A DNA stretch of 64,000 nt from Rhodocyclaceae bacterium (GCA_028869135.1 JAGWTC010000002.1:1-64000), one strand, 5' to 3'; numbered from the stretch's first letter, positions 1 through 10,036 are shown. Notes: generated by a model not told the origin, from the sequence alone. Numbers and translations: made by a program.

Positions 1-422
1 ACGCGCAGGCCGAGCGCGGCGATCTTGGCGCCGTCGACATAGACGCCGGGTGCGCCCGCCAGCCGCTCCCCCTTCAGCCCGTAGTCGGCGAGCAGTCCGA
101 TGATCGCGTCCTCCATGCGCTCGACCAGTTGCCGCACCTTGTAGGGGCGGCGATTGAGGTCGAGCAGCAGATAGGCGACAAGCTGGCCGGGGCCGTGGTA
201 GGTGATCTGGCCGCCGCGATCGATATTGACGACGGGAATATCGGTCTGGCCGATCAGATGCTCAGGCTTGCCGGCGAGGCCCAGGGTAAAAACGGGCGGG
301 TGCTCGAGCAGCCAGACTTCGTCTGGCGTGGCTGCGTTGCGCTGCGCGGTGAAGTCGCGCATGGCCTGCAGCGTAGTCGCGTAGGCGACCTGCCCGAGTT
401 CCTTGAAGCGGAGATCGGGCAT
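1..422 (-). CDS. lipB: Octanoyltransferase LipB (partial, C-terminus off window)
   Basis: Transfers octanoyl from octanoyl-ACP to lipoyl domains, the first step of lipoate synthesis in the cytoplasm. The readable part (about 140 residues) carries the family motif [12 protein letters not shown] near residue 70 and a [11 protein letters not shown] segment containing the conserved lysine. The catalytic cysteine would lie beyond the window edge. The ATG at 422 follows the ybeD stop by 8 bases, so the two are probably co-transcribed, as is common in betaproteobacteria where lipA usually comes next. Identity is firm from the motifs; only the C-terminus is unseen. Confidence 0.93.
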   Translation of the reverse strand, partial: MPDLRFKELGQVAYATTLQAMRDFTAQRNAATPDEVWLLEHPPVFTLGLAGKPEHLIGQTDIPVVNIDRGGQITYHGPGQLVAYLLLDLNRRPYKVRQLVERMEDAIIGLLADYGLKGERLAGAPGVYVDGAKIAALGLR

Positions 423-430
423 GGCGTCGC

Positions 431-712
431 TCAAAGCACGACCTTGACCATGGGGTGCGAGGTCAGCGCGCGGTACAGATCGTCGAGCTGGTTCTGCGAA
501 GTGGCGCGCACGGTGCAGGTCAGACTCAGGTAATTGCCCTTGCTCGATTCGCGCAGTTCGATCGTCGCCTCGTCGAAATCCGGCGCGTGCGTGATCACCA
601 CCGCGGCGATGGTGGAGGCCATTTCCGGATGGTTATTGCCCATGATCTTCAGCGGAAAATCACAGGGAAATTCGAGCAGGCTGGTTCGTTCGTTGCTGCG
701 TTCTTCGCTCAT
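431..712 (-). CDS. ybeD: YbeD/DUF493 family protein
   Basis: Small protein of about 93 residues of the DUF493/YbeD family, an ACT-like ferredoxin fold of uncertain function that is habitually found beside lipB. The core runs [14 protein letters not shown], then a mid-section with an acidic stretch, and ends [11 protein letters not shown], typical of the family. I chose the ATG at 712 because GGAG lies six bases upstream; ATGs at 724 and 733 would add 4 or 7 residues. It sits between the aminotransferase gene and lipB on the same strand. A regulatory role in lipoate metabolism has been suggested from neighbourhood but nothing here proves it. Confidence 0.85.
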   Translation of the reverse strand: MSEERSNERTSLLEFPCDFPLKIMGNNHPEMASTIAAVVITHAPDFDEATIELRESSKGNYLSLTCTVRATSQNQLDDLYRALTSHPMVKVVL

Positions 713-781
713 GTGGGGCTCCATGGCCGGCAAGTGTGCGCCGGGCCTGATCTCTTCTAAGTGCGGGCGAGGGGACGAAAT

Positions 782-1639
782 TCAATCCTCGCCGTACATG
801 ACGGTGCGCTTGAAGTCCTGATAGGCGGCGGCAAGCGCCTGCCCGACCGGGCCCGGTCTGCCGTTCCCCACCGGGCGGCCGTCGAGCTCGACGATGGACA
901 GGACCTCCCGCGTCGATGAGCTCATCAGCAATTCGTCGGCATTGCGGACTTCGGCTTCGGTGATGTCGCGCACCACATGCGGCATGCCGTGCGCCGCGGC
1001 GATTTCGAGAATCACGTCGTAAGTGATGCCGGGCAGCATCAGATGATTCTTCTGCGGCGCCAGTAGCACGCCGTCCTTGACCGCGAAGATATTGGCGGCG
1101 GCGCCTTCGGTCAGGATGCCGTCGCGGAACAGCACGGTTTCGGCGCAACCGGCATCGACGGCCATCTGGCGCAGCAGGCAGTTGGCCAGCAAGGACGTCG
1201 CCTTGATATTGCAGCGCAGCCAGCGGATATCGGCGGCCGACACGGCGCGAACACCGTCTCGCAGTTCGGCCTTGGGCGGCAGCAATTCTTCGGCGAAGAC
1301 CAGCACCGTCGGCGTGGCCGAGGTCGGAAACGCGTGGTTGCGCACCGGCGCCGCGCCGCGCGTGACCTGGATGCAGATCTGCTGATCGGCAAAGGCGGCC
1401 GCGCTGCTGATGCGGTCGATGACCGCGCTCCATTCGGCCGCGCTCAGCGGGTTGGCGATGCGTACGCCGTCGAGGCTGGCCTGCAGGCGCGCCAGATGTT
1501 CGTGCCGGCGGAAGGGTTTGCGTCCGTAGACCGGAACGACCTCATAGACGCCATCGCCGAACAGAAAGCCGCGATCCATCACCGAGACCTTCGTCTCGGA
1601 CAGGGGCTGGTAGTTTCCGTTCAGATAGGCGAGGGACAT
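782..1639 (-). CDS. dat: D-amino-acid aminotransferase (class IV PLP)
   Basis: 285-residue fold-type IV PLP enzyme, expected to interconvert D-alanine and D-glutamate via 2-oxo acids. The N-terminus has the family segment DRGFLFGDGVYEVVPVY (residues about 22-38), the catalytic lysine is likely in CNIKATSLL (about residue 143), and the C-terminal half has a TEGAAANIFAVKDG phosphate-cup motif and ITRA-like strands. It starts 4 bases after the dacA stop, so it belongs to the same transcript as the carboxypeptidase that releases D-alanine, which fits D-Ala recycling. A branched-chain aminotransferase of the same fold is the main alternative, but length and context favour Dat. Confidence 0.88.
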   Translation of the reverse strand: MSLAYLNGNYQPLSETKVSVMDRGFLFGDGVYEVVPVYGRKPFRRHEHLARLQASLDGVRIANPLSAAEWSAVIDRISSAAAFADQQICIQVTRGAAPVRNHAFPTSATPTVLVFAEELLPPKAELRDGVRAVSAADIRWLRCNIKATSLLANCLLRQMAVDAGCAETVLFRDGILTEGAAANIFAVKDGVLLAPQKNHLMLPGITYDVILEIAAAHGMPHVVRDITEAEVRNADELLMSSSTREVLSIVELDGRPVGNGRPGPVGQALAAAYQDFKRTVMYGED

Positions 1640-1643
1640 GGGG

Positions 1644-2777
1644 TTATTGGAAGAACAACAGAATCGCGTCCCAAATACGTCCGAAGAAGCCGGCCACGCC
1701 GATCTCTTCCAGCGCCTGCACGCCGTATTCGCCGAAAGGCTTGCCGTCCAGTGTCACCTTGAGCGTGCCGACGCGTTGGCCGACCTGCAGCGGCGCAATA
1801 AGCGGCTGCTGGCTGACCAGTTCGACCTTGATGCGATCGGCCACGCCCTTGGGCAGGGACACGACGAAGTCCTGCGTAAAGCCGGCCTTGACGGTGCGGC
1901 TGCTGCCCTTGTAGACGCGCAGCTCCGACAGCGACTGGTCCTTGGCATAGAGACGCACAGCGTCGAAATTCTGGAAGCCGTAGTTGAGCAGCTTCAGCGA
2001 TTCCTGGGCGCGGGCATTGTCGGAGGCGGTGCCGACGACGACAGAGATCAGGCGGCGCGGACCGCGCAGGCTGGAGGCGACCAGGCAATAGCCGGCGGCT
2101 TCGGTATGGCCGGTCTTCATGCCGTCGACGGTCGGGTCCAGCCACAGCAGGCGATTGCGGTTCGGCTGGGTGATGTTGTTGTAGCGGAATTCCTTCTGCG
2201 AATAGAGCGGATAGAAGTCGGGGTAGTCCCGAATCAGCGCCGAAGACAGCGTCGCGATATCGCGCACGGTGGCGTAGTGCTGCGCTTCGGTGAGGCCGGT
2301 GGCGTTGGTGAAGTGCGTGCCGGTTAGACCCAGGCGCTGGGCTTCGCGGTTCATCATCTCGACGAATTTTTGTTCGGTGCCGGCGACGGCTTCGGCCAGC
2401 GCGATGCAGGCGTCGTTGCCGGATTGCGTGATCATGCCGTGCATCAGGTCTTCGACCGAGACCTGGGTGCCGACGCGGATGAACATCTTCGAGCCGCCGG
2501 TGCGCCAGGCCTGCTCGGAGACGAGCACCATCTGGTCGCGCTTGATGATGCCCTGCTTGATCGCGCCGAAGACCACATAGGCAGTCATCAGCTTGGTCAG
2601 CGAAGCCGGTTCGATGCGGGTATCCGGATCCTGGGCCGTCAGTACCTGTCCGGAACCGTTGTCGAGCAGCAGCCAGGCCTTGGCGGCGAGCGTCGGCGCG
2701 GGGACGGATTGCGCGTGGGCCACGGCAGCAAAGGCGAGGGCAAGCAGGGAAAGAAACAGGGAGCGGAGTGAGTGCAT
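1644..2777 (-). CDS. dacA: D-alanyl-D-alanine carboxypeptidase (PBP5/6 type)
   Basis: Periplasmic, membrane-tethered low-molecular-weight PBP that trims the terminal D-Ala from peptidoglycan pentapeptides. With the ATG at 2777 it has 377 residues: a signal peptide (residues 1-22, ending AHA), the serine motif SLTK (about 59-62), SGN (about residue 120), KTG in GMKTGHTEAAGY (about 220), a PBP5-like beta domain, and a C-terminal amphipathic helix ending AILLFFQ that should anchor it to the inner membrane. The reading frame is open 60 bases further upstream, but that extension would spoil the signal peptide. It follows rlpA in the elongation cluster. Confidence 0.95.
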   Translation of the reverse strand: MHSLRSLFLSLLALAFAAVAHAQSVPAPTLAAKAWLLLDNGSGQVLTAQDPDTRIEPASLTKLMTAYVVFGAIKQGIIKRDQMVLVSEQAWRTGGSKMFIRVGTQVSVEDLMHGMITQSGNDACIALAEAVAGTEQKFVEMMNREAQRLGLTGTHFTNATGLTEAQHYATVRDIATLSSALIRDYPDFYPLYSQKEFRYNNITQPNRNRLLWLDPTVDGMKTGHTEAAGYCLVASSLRGPRRLISVVVGTASDNARAQESLKLLNYGFQNFDAVRLYAKDQSLSELRVYKGSSRTVKAGFTQDFVVSLPKGVADRIKVELVSQQPLIAPLQVGQRVGTLKVTLDGKPFGEYGVQALEEIGVAGFFGRIWDAILLFFQ

Positions 2778-2841
2778 GATGCGTACGGCGAGAGTGAGTT
2801 GAAAAGTATACCGCGATGGGACCGTCGGCCCCGGCAATGGT

Positions 2842-3882
2842 TCAGCGCATCACGATGGTCGGCTTGATGCCGACCAGATTGCGTATGCGTTCTGCATGGC
2901 TGTCGGCCTCGGCGCGATCGCGGAAGGGGCCGGCCTGCACGCGCAGAACGTTGCCTCCGGGTTCTAGGCGCAGGCGGTCGGCAAGCCAGTCGAGTTCGCG
3001 CGCCATGTGGCTGCGGAAGGCTTCGGCATTGTCCGGATTGCCGAAGGCGCCGAGCTGGATATAGGCGCCGGGCGCGGGCGCCGCCATTTCCGGCGGCGGG
3101 GCGCTGGCGAGCTGCATGGGCTCGGGCCTGGACGGGGGCGCTGCCGCTTCCGGCGGAACCACAGGTGCGGGCGTCGGCGTCTGCGCGGCGGCGAGCAGGG
3201 TGTCGCCGTCGGAGGGATGCAGCAACTCCACGGTGACCTTGCTGCTGCCGTTGCCGGTGTAGCCGAGCTTCCAGGCGGCCGCGTACGACAGGTCCATGAT
3301 GCGGTTGTGCAGGAAGGGGCCGCGGTCATTGACGCGCACCACCACGCTCTTGCCGGTGGCCGGATTGGTCACGCGCGCATACGACGGGATAGGCAGCGTC
3401 GGATGCGCGGCGGTCATCCCATACATGTCGTAGGTTTCGCCGCTCGACGTCTTCTGGCCGTGGAACTTCCGGCCGTACCAGCTGGCGATGCCGGTCGCCT
3501 TGTAATTGTCGCGCGTCTTCATCGGCGTGTAGTCCTTGCCGAGCACGGAATAGGGCTTGTTGGCGAAGCGGTGCAACGGCTCGATGCGGGGTACGGCGTC
3601 CGGGATCGCGGCGAGTACTTCCGGCGGCGGCTCATTGTCGCCGGGGCCGTCGTCCAGATAGTAGCCTCCACCGCGCTTCGCTGCCGGCCTGGCCGGGGCG
3701 GCGGGCGTCGCGGCGGGCGCCTCTCCGCTCGTCGGACGTGGCGGCTGGCTGCCGCAGGCGGAGAGAAGCGCCGCCATGAGCGCGGCGAGGCCGAGAGCCG
3801 GGAGCCGGGAGCCGGGAGCAGTCCTGCCCAAACCGAGCCGTCCGACGGTTTTCCTCTCGACCTTCAACTCTCGACCCTCCAC
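2842..3882 (-). CDS. rlpA: Septal ring lytic transglycosylase RlpA with SPOR domain
   Basis: Outer-membrane lipoprotein that cleaves denuded glycan strands, usually at the division septum. It has a lipobox LLSAC, a low-complexity Pro/Ala linker, a double-psi beta-barrel domain (GIASWYGRKFHGQKTSSGE, then RVNDRGPF) and a C-terminal SPOR domain of about 70 residues starting AYIQLGAFG. The start is debatable: the in-frame ATG at 3777 leaves only seven residues before the lipobox cysteine, too few for a signal peptide. A GTG at 3882 (sharing one base with the rodA stop) or a TTG at 3867 gives a proper basic and hydrophobic signal. Three perfect 7-bp tandem repeats lie in this segment. The frame stays open to 5262 across rodA, but that is a shadow. 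Confidence 0.9.
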   Translation of the reverse strand: MEGRELKVERKTVGRLGLGRTAPGSRLPALGLAALMAALLSACGSQPPRPTSGEAPAATPAAPARPAAKRGGGYYLDDGPGDNEPPPEVLAAIPDAVPRIEPLHRFANKPYSVLGKDYTPMKTRDNYKATGIASWYGRKFHGQKTSSGETYDMYGMTAAHPTLPIPSYARVTNPATGKSVVVRVNDRGPFLHNRIMDLSYAAAWKLGYTGNGSSKVTVELLHPSDGDTLLAAAQTPTPAPVVPPEAAAPPSRPEPMQLASAPPPEMAAPAPGAYIQLGAFGNPDNAEAFRSHMARELDWLADRLRLEPGGNVLRVQAGPFRDRAEADSHAERIRNLVGIKPTIVMR

Positions 3883-4973
3883 TATTTCTGCACCAGCATG
3901 CGATTGCGGTGAATGGACATCAGGATACCGATGCCGACGGAAAGTGTCACCAGCGCCGTGCCGCCGTAGCTGATGAAGGGCAGCGGCACGCCGACGACGG
4001 GCAGAATGCCGGACACCATGCCCATGTTCACGAAGGCGTAGGTGAAAAATATCATGGCGATGGCGCCGGCCATCAGGCGCGAGAACAGGGTGGCGGCGTT
4101 CGCCGCGATCATCAGGCAGCGGCCGATGAGCAGCGCATACAGCGTCAACAGGAAGAGATTGCCGAGCAGGCCCAGCTCTTCCGACAGCACCGCGAAGATG
4201 AAGTCGGTGTGGCGCTCGGGAATGAACTCCAGCTGCGTCTGCGTGCCCTGCCCCCAGCCCTTGCCGAAAATACCGCCGGAACCGATGGCGATGGTGGACT
4301 GGATGATGTGGAAGCCCTTGCCCAGCGGGTCTTTCTCGGGGTCGATCAGCGTCATGATGCGGTCGCGCTGGTAATCGTGCAGCAGACCCCAGGCGACGGG
4401 CGCTGCGGCGCCTGCGGCGACGATCATGCCGATGATGATCTTCCACGGCAGGCCGGCGAAGAAAATCACGTAGAAGCCGGCGGCCAGCACCAGGATGGCC
4501 GTGCCCAGATCGGGCTGGCGCGCAATCAGCGCGGTCGGCACCAGCAGCAGCACGGCGGCGACGCCGAAATCGCGCAGACGCAGATAGGCCTCGTGCTTCT
4601 GGAAGTACCAGGCCAGCATCAGCGGCATGGCGATCTTCATGAGTTCCGACGGCTGGATACGCATGAAGCCGAGATTGAGCCAGCGGCGCGCGCCCTTGGA
4701 TATGTCGCCGAACAGGGCGACGCAGATCAGCAGGAACACGCCGCCGACGAAGATGGGGGGCGCCAGATGCATGAGCCGCTGCGGCGGCACTGCTGCGAGC
4801 GCGCGCATGACCACAAGCGCGATGGCCGTGTTCATGAGCTGCGCGCCCGCACGCTCTGGCGAAGCGCTCAGCACGGCCATGAAGGCATAGGCGAAGAGCA
4901 GGCCGGTCAGCAACATCAGTACCGGATCGATGGGCGCCACCAGCCGCTGCAGCCATTGTCGAATCAGGTTCAC
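3882..4973 (-). CDS. rodA: Peptidoglycan glycosyltransferase RodA
   Basis: SEDS-family integral membrane polymerase that extends glycan strands from lipid II for lateral wall growth, working with PBP2. 363 residues with about ten hydrophobic helices; the SEDS features DISKGARRWLNLG (about residue 90), QPDLGTAILVLAAG (about 150), IIQSTIAIGSGGIFGKGWGQG (about 210) and FSYGGT-like FISYGGTALV near the C-terminus are all present. Its ATG overlaps the PBP2 stop by four bases (ATGA), indicating translational coupling. The length matches the family. Confidence 0.97.
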   Translation of the reverse strand: MNLIRQWLQRLVAPIDPVLMLLTGLLFAYAFMAVLSASPERAGAQLMNTAIALVVMRALAAVPPQRLMHLAPPIFVGGVFLLICVALFGDISKGARRWLNLGFMRIQPSELMKIAMPLMLAWYFQKHEAYLRLRDFGVAAVLLLVPTALIARQPDLGTAILVLAAGFYVIFFAGLPWKIIIGMIVAAGAAAPVAWGLLHDYQRDRIMTLIDPEKDPLGKGFHIIQSTIAIGSGGIFGKGWGQGTQTQLEFIPERHTDFIFAVLSEELGLLGNLFLLTLYALLIGRCLMIAANAATLFSRLMAGAIAMIFFTYAFVNMGMVSGILPVVGVPLPFISYGGTALVTLSVGIGILMSIHRNRMLVQK

Positions 4974-6859
4974 TGGTCATCCTCCTTGGCCGCGTCGTCG
5001 GCCGGCGCCGGCGCGGTCGGCACCTTGCCGAGCAGGTAATAGTCGAAGACCTGACGCGCGATCGGCGCCGCCGCCTGGGCGCCGAAGCCGCCGTTCTCAA
5101 CGAGCACGGCGATCGCGATGGTGGGCTTGTCGGCCGGGGCGAAGGCGATGAACAGCGCATGGTCGCGCAGGCGCTCGTGCGTGGCGGTTTCCTTGTAGTT
5201 GCCACCCTTGAGCGAGAACACCTGTGCCGTGCCGGTCTTGCCGGCGGCGACGTAGCCGGCATTGGCGAAGGCGCGTGCGCCGGTGCCCTCGATATTCACC
5301 CCGACCATGGCCTTCTTGATGACCTCGATGTTCTCGGGTTTGAGCGGAATGGTGCGGATCGGCTGCGGCTCGATCAGGCGCTTCTCGCCGCTTTTGGTGT
5401 CGGTAACGTACTTGACCAGGTGGGGCTTGAACATGACGCCGTTATTGGCGAGCGCGGCGGTCGCATTGGCGAGCTGGATCGGCGTGTAGGCGTTGTAGCC
5501 CTGACCGATGCCGATGGAGATGGTTTCACCGGCATACCATTTCTGTTGCTCGGGTCGCTTGAAGCGTTCTTTCTTCCATTGCTGCGACGGCAATACGCCC
5601 TTGGCTTCGCCGTCGATGTCGACGCCGGTTCTGCTGCCGAGGCCGAACTGAGCCATGAAGTTTGAGATCGCGTCGATGCCCAGGTCGTTGGCGAGCATGT
5701 AGTAGTAGGTGTCGCACGATTGGACGATGGACCTGTACATGTCGACGAGGCCGTGACCGCCCTTCTTGTCGTCGCGGAATTGATGGCCGCCGAAATTGAA
5801 GAAGCCCGGATCGCTGATGGCCTGTTCGGGACGGCGCTTGCCGGTTTCCAGCGCCGCCAGCGCCATGAACGGCTTGAAGGTCGAGCCGGGCGGGTAGGCG
5901 CCGTTGATGGCGCGATTCACCAGCGGCTTGTCCGGCGACTCGTTGAGCTCCTTCCAGCTTTGGCTGTCGATGCCGTCGACGAAGAGATTGGGGTCGTAGT
6001 TGGGAACCGAAACGAAGGCGAGAATGCCGCCGGTCGAGGGTTCGATGGCGACCAGGGCACCTCGACGGTCGCCGAAAGCCTGCTCGGCGATGTGTTGCAA
6101 TTTAGCGTCTATGGTCAGCGTCAGATTGCTGCCGGCAATCGGCGCGGTACGCGCCAGCGTGCGCACCGCGCGGCCGCCGGCGTCGACCTCGACCTGCTCG
6201 AAGCCGGAGGTGCCATGCAGATCGAACTCGTAACGCTGTTCGAGGCCGGTCTTGCCGAAATGCTCGGTGCCGCGATAGTTGAGATCCTGATCGGCATCCT
6301 CGATCTTGCTCACGTCGCCGGCGTTGATGCGACCGATATAGCCGAGCAGATGGGAAGCGAACACGCCTTCCGGATACTGGCGAAACAGTCGTGCCTTGAT
6401 ATCCACGCCGGGGAAGGCATAGCGGCGGGCGATGAAGCGCGCGACCTCTTCGTCGCTCAAGCGCGTACGGATGGGCAGCGATTCGAAGTTCTTCGATTCT
6501 TCGAGCAGCTTCTTGAAGCGCTTGCGGTCGCGCGGCTGGATGTCGATGATCTCGGACAGGCGGTCGATGGTCGCATCGAAATCCGGCACCTTGCTGGGCG
6601 TGATTTCCAGCGTATACGCCGAGTAATTGCGCGCCAGCACGGTGCCGGCCCGATCCACGATCAGCCCGCGGTTCGGCGTGATCGGCACCAGTGCAATGCG
6701 ATTCTCCTCGGCGCGCGTCTGGTAGTAGCCGTGCTGAATGATCTGCAGCCACACGAAGCGCATCAGCAGGATGGCAAAACAGAACAGCACGAAGCCGCTG
6801 GCAAAGCCCAGCCGGCGCCGAAACCGATCCAGTTCTTCCTGCGGGTGCTTGAATTCCAT
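4970..6859 (-). CDS. mrdA: Penicillin-binding protein 2, elongasome transpeptidase
   Basis: Bitopic class B PBP that cross-links peptidoglycan during cell elongation; partner of RodA and MreBCD. 629 residues: an N-terminal transmembrane helix (about 20-40), the dimerisation/pedestal domain with RGLIVDRAGTVLARN, then the transpeptidase domain with STFK (PPGSTFKPFM), SCD in QSCDTYYYMLANDLG and KTG in AAGKTGTAQVFSLKGG. It lies downstream of mreD across a gap of about 160 bases and is translationally coupled to rodA. All catalytic motifs are intact. Confidence 0.97.
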   Translation of the reverse strand: MEFKHPQEELDRFRRRLGFASGFVLFCFAILLMRFVWLQIIQHGYYQTRAEENRIALVPITPNRGLIVDRAGTVLARNYSAYTLEITPSKVPDFDATIDRLSEIIDIQPRDRKRFKKLLEESKNFESLPIRTRLSDEEVARFIARRYAFPGVDIKARLFRQYPEGVFASHLLGYIGRINAGDVSKIEDADQDLNYRGTEHFGKTGLEQRYEFDLHGTSGFEQVEVDAGGRAVRTLARTAPIAGSNLTLTIDAKLQHIAEQAFGDRRGALVAIEPSTGGILAFVSVPNYDPNLFVDGIDSQSWKELNESPDKPLVNRAINGAYPPGSTFKPFMALAALETGKRRPEQAISDPGFFNFGGHQFRDDKKGGHGLVDMYRSIVQSCDTYYYMLANDLGIDAISNFMAQFGLGSRTGVDIDGEAKGVLPSQQWKKERFKRPEQQKWYAGETISIGIGQGYNAYTPIQLANATAALANNGVMFKPHLVKYVTDTKSGEKRLIEPQPIRTIPLKPENIEVIKKAMVGVNIEGTGARAFANAGYVAAGKTGTAQVFSLKGGNYKETATHERLRDHALFIAFAPADKPTIAIAVLVENGGFGAQAAAPIARQVFDYYLLGKVPTAPAPADDAAKEDDQ

Positions 6860-7003
6860 CTGCGTTCGTAGTGCGTGTTACGTCAAACCGAAATGCGGAG
6901 CAAGCAAAGCTTGCGAACAAAACAGTCGCTCCCTTGACCGAAGGGAATCCCTGTGGGACCGCCGGGAAGGGAGCTGGAGGGATGGCTGTTCACTTCGTCG
7001 ACA
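6860..7003. other. Intergenic segment with nested inverted repeats between mreD and mrdA
   Basis: This gap of about 145 bases contains a short hairpin GCAAGC-AAA-GCTTGC near 6903-6915 and a longer inverted repeat GCTCCCTT (6928-6935) / AAGGGAGC (6967-6974). No open reading frame of note was seen. It may hold the mrdA promoter or an RNA structure that separates mreBCD from the synthase genes; no convincing -35/-10 pair was identified. Confidence 0.4.
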
Positions 7004-7040
7004 GACGAAAACCGGCCAATCATATTGGCCGGTTTTCGTC
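7004..7040. terminator. Perfect 17-bp inverted repeat at the mreD stop
   Basis: The arms 7004-7020 and 7024-7040 are perfectly complementary (17 bp) around a 3-base loop, and the mreD stop codon lies in the structure. The hairpin is very stable, but no run of U follows on the minus-strand transcript, so it may act as an RNA-protecting 3' structure or a Rho-dependent/attenuating element rather than a classical intrinsic terminator. Confidence 0.6.
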
Positions 7041-7541
7041 ACGATCTACTGGGCGATACTGCGGAATCAAAAGTAGATACGTCAGCGGATGCCAGAGCAC
7101 CGTCGCGATCACCGGCGCAAGCAGGTACAGGATGCCCGGGAATTCCGCACCGCCCATCATCCGGACCAGCAGCATGACGACCTGCGCACCCAGCAGCAGC
7201 GGCAGGATGTGCAGCGCCTGCTGGCCGAGCGGAAACCACAGGATGCGGCGCGACAGGCTGGTGGCGGCGAAGGCGAGCAGGACGTAAGCCAATGCATGCT
7301 GGCCCATGAGGCTGGCGTCGGCGACGTCGGCGACGACGCCCAGCACGAAGGCCGTCGCCATGCCGGCCTTGCGCGGTTCGCGTACGCACCAGAATGCCAG
7401 CACCAGCGCTACCCAGTCGGGCACGCCGGTGACGCGGCCGAGCGGCAGCAGATTCAGGAACAGCGCAACGAACAGGGTCAGGAGGATGAACCAGCCCTTG
7501 ACCGGCAGCAGGATGCGGCGCGAGGAGTGGGTGGGCTGCAT
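7020..7541 (-). CDS. mreD: Rod-shape-determining protein MreD
   Basis: Small integral membrane protein of the elongasome, 173 residues with about five hydrophobic helices (from FILLTLFVALFLNLLPLG to the last helix before PLTYLLLIPQYRP). It links MreC and the MreB filament to the wall synthases. I chose the ATG at 7541 because it lies 4 bases after the mreC stop; the frame is open further upstream inside mreC but those residues are shadow. Its stop codon is buried in a perfect palindrome. Confidence 0.93.
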   Translation of the reverse strand: MQPTHSSRRILLPVKGWFILLTLFVALFLNLLPLGRVTGVPDWVALVLAFWCVREPRKAGMATAFVLGVVADVADASLMGQHALAYVLLAFAATSLSRRILWFPLGQQALHILPLLLGAQVVMLLVRMMGGAEFPGILYLLAPVIATVLWHPLTYLLLIPQYRPVDRDENRPI

Positions 7542-7545
7542 GTGC

Positions 7546-8478
7546 TTAGTGTCCGTTGACGGCCTGGCCGCGCTTGACCTTGCGGCCTCGGCCCGGCTTG
7601 TCGTTGCTGATTTGTTCGTCGGGTTGGGCCGCCGGCATGTTGCGCGGCGCCAGGACCAGCACCTGGCCATTGCGCTCCACGCCGGCAATCGGCTCGCACA
7701 GGATGCGGGCAAAGGTATAGGCGGCATCGCGGTCGATTTTGTCCACCTTGGCGACCGGCAGGCCGGGCAGGTAAACGCCGTCGAGGCCGGATGTGACGAG
7801 AATGTCGCCCGGTTCAACCTCGGCGTTGGCCGCCAGGAAGCGCAGCTCCATGCGACCGCTGCCGGCGCCGGCAAGCACGGCGCGCAAGCCGTTGCGCTGC
7901 ACCTGCACCGGAATCGCCTGATTCTTGTCGGTCAGCAGCGTGACTTCGCTGATCAGCGGAAACACGCGCGTGATCTGGCCGACGACGCCGACATCATCAA
8001 CCACGACCTGGCCTGCGGAAATGTCGTTCTGCATTCCCTTGTCGATGATGATGCGGCGCGAGAAGGGGTCGCGCGCCGCGTACAGGACGTCGGCGACCTG
8101 TCCTTGTGTCGGCTGACGGTCGCGCATGTCGAGCAGTTCGCGCAGGCGGCGATTTTCCAGCTCCAGGTTTTCCTGGCGCAGCAGACGATTCGCGGTGGCG
8201 AGCTGACGGTCGCGCAGCTCGGCGTTTTCCGATTGCAGCGTTGCCAGTGACGAAAAGTACTTGCCGGCGCCGCCGGCGAACTCGACCGGACGATAGGCGA
8301 GCTGCTGCAGCGGGTAGATGACCGTCGCAATGGTGGCGCGCAGCATGTCCAGCGTGCGGAAGCGGAGGTCAACGATGAGCAGGAACAGGGAGAGCGAGAC
8401 GAAGATGGCAAGCCGCGCCAATGGCGCGACACCGCGTTTGAAGAAGGGCGGAGGAGTATGGCCGACGACAGACATCAC
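7546..8478 (-). CDS. mreC: Rod-shape-determining protein MreC
   Basis: Bitopic periplasmic scaffold of the elongasome that activates PBP2. 310 residues: cytoplasmic N-terminus, a single transmembrane helix (about 22-40, LARLAIFVSLSLFLLIVDL), a coiled-coil segment (about 75-110) and the beta-domain with VVDDVGVVGQITRVFP and PGDILVTSGLDGVYLPGLPV. The C-terminal tail is basic and charged (RGRKVKRGQAVNGH). It is separated from mreB by about 70 bases containing a hairpin. Confidence 0.95.
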   Translation of the reverse strand: MMSVVGHTPPPFFKRGVAPLARLAIFVSLSLFLLIVDLRFRTLDMLRATIATVIYPLQQLAYRPVEFAGGAGKYFSSLATLQSENAELRDRQLATANRLLRQENLELENRRLRELLDMRDRQPTQGQVADVLYAARDPFSRRIIIDKGMQNDISAGQVVVDDVGVVGQITRVFPLISEVTLLTDKNQAIPVQVQRNGLRAVLAGAGSGRMELRFLAANAEVEPGDILVTSGLDGVYLPGLPVAKVDKIDRDAAYTFARILCEPIAGVERNGQVLVLAPRNMPAAQPDEQISNDKPGRGRKVKRGQAVNGH

Positions 8479-8500
8479 ATTGGATGGCCCTTGAAATACA

Positions 8501-8527
8501 AAAGCGGCGCAGAACCTGCGCCGCTTT
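8501..8527 (-). terminator. Hairpin between mreB and mreC
   Basis: Perfect 12-bp stem (8501-8512 with 8516-8527) around a 3-base loop. In the minus-strand transcript it is followed by a short U-rich run (TTTTGTATTT). This is a probable partial intrinsic terminator or attenuator that would give more mreB than mreCD message. Confidence 0.7.
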
Positions 8528-8548
8528 GCAGCTTAACGGGCCCTAGCT

Positions 8549-9748
<1,200 letters not shown>

Positions 9749-10036
9749 ATGTCTCTCGACCTTGAACAGGTGCAGCGGATCGCCCGCCTCGCACGCATAG
9801 AAATTTCTCCTGAAGAAGCGGCTACTGCCCGCGACCAGTTGAACGGCATTTTCGGCCTCATTGAAACCATGCAGGCCGTTGATACCACGGGTATCGCGCC
9901 CATGTCCCACGCCGTCGACGTGGTTCAGCGCCTGCGTGCCGACGTGGTCACCGAGCAGAATCGCCGCGATGCCTTCCAGGCCGTCGCCCCCGAGACCGAA
10001 GCCGGCCTCTATCTTGTGCCTAAGGTCATCGAATGA
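9749..10036 (+). CDS. gatC: Asp-tRNA(Asn)/Glu-tRNA(Gln) amidotransferase subunit C
   Basis: Small 95-residue subunit that stabilises GatA in the amidotransferase which converts misacylated Glu-tRNA(Gln) and Asp-tRNA(Asn). The typical segments are present: [16 protein letters not shown] at the start, [18 protein letters not shown] in the middle and a C-terminal tail ending [10 protein letters not shown]. Its stop overlaps the gatA start by 4 bases, so translation is coupled. It opens the gatCAB operon. Confidence 0.96.
   Translation: MSLDLEQVQRIARLARIEISPEEAATARDQLNGIFGLIETMQAVDTTGIAPMSHAVDVVQRLRADVVTEQNRRDAFQAVAPETEAGLYLVPKVIE

Noticed and set aside
2842-5262. One 806-residue minus-strand frame covering rlpA and most of rodA
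   Set aside because: Only its last ~347 residues are RlpA; the rest is a low-complexity Arg/Ala shadow of rodA in another frame.
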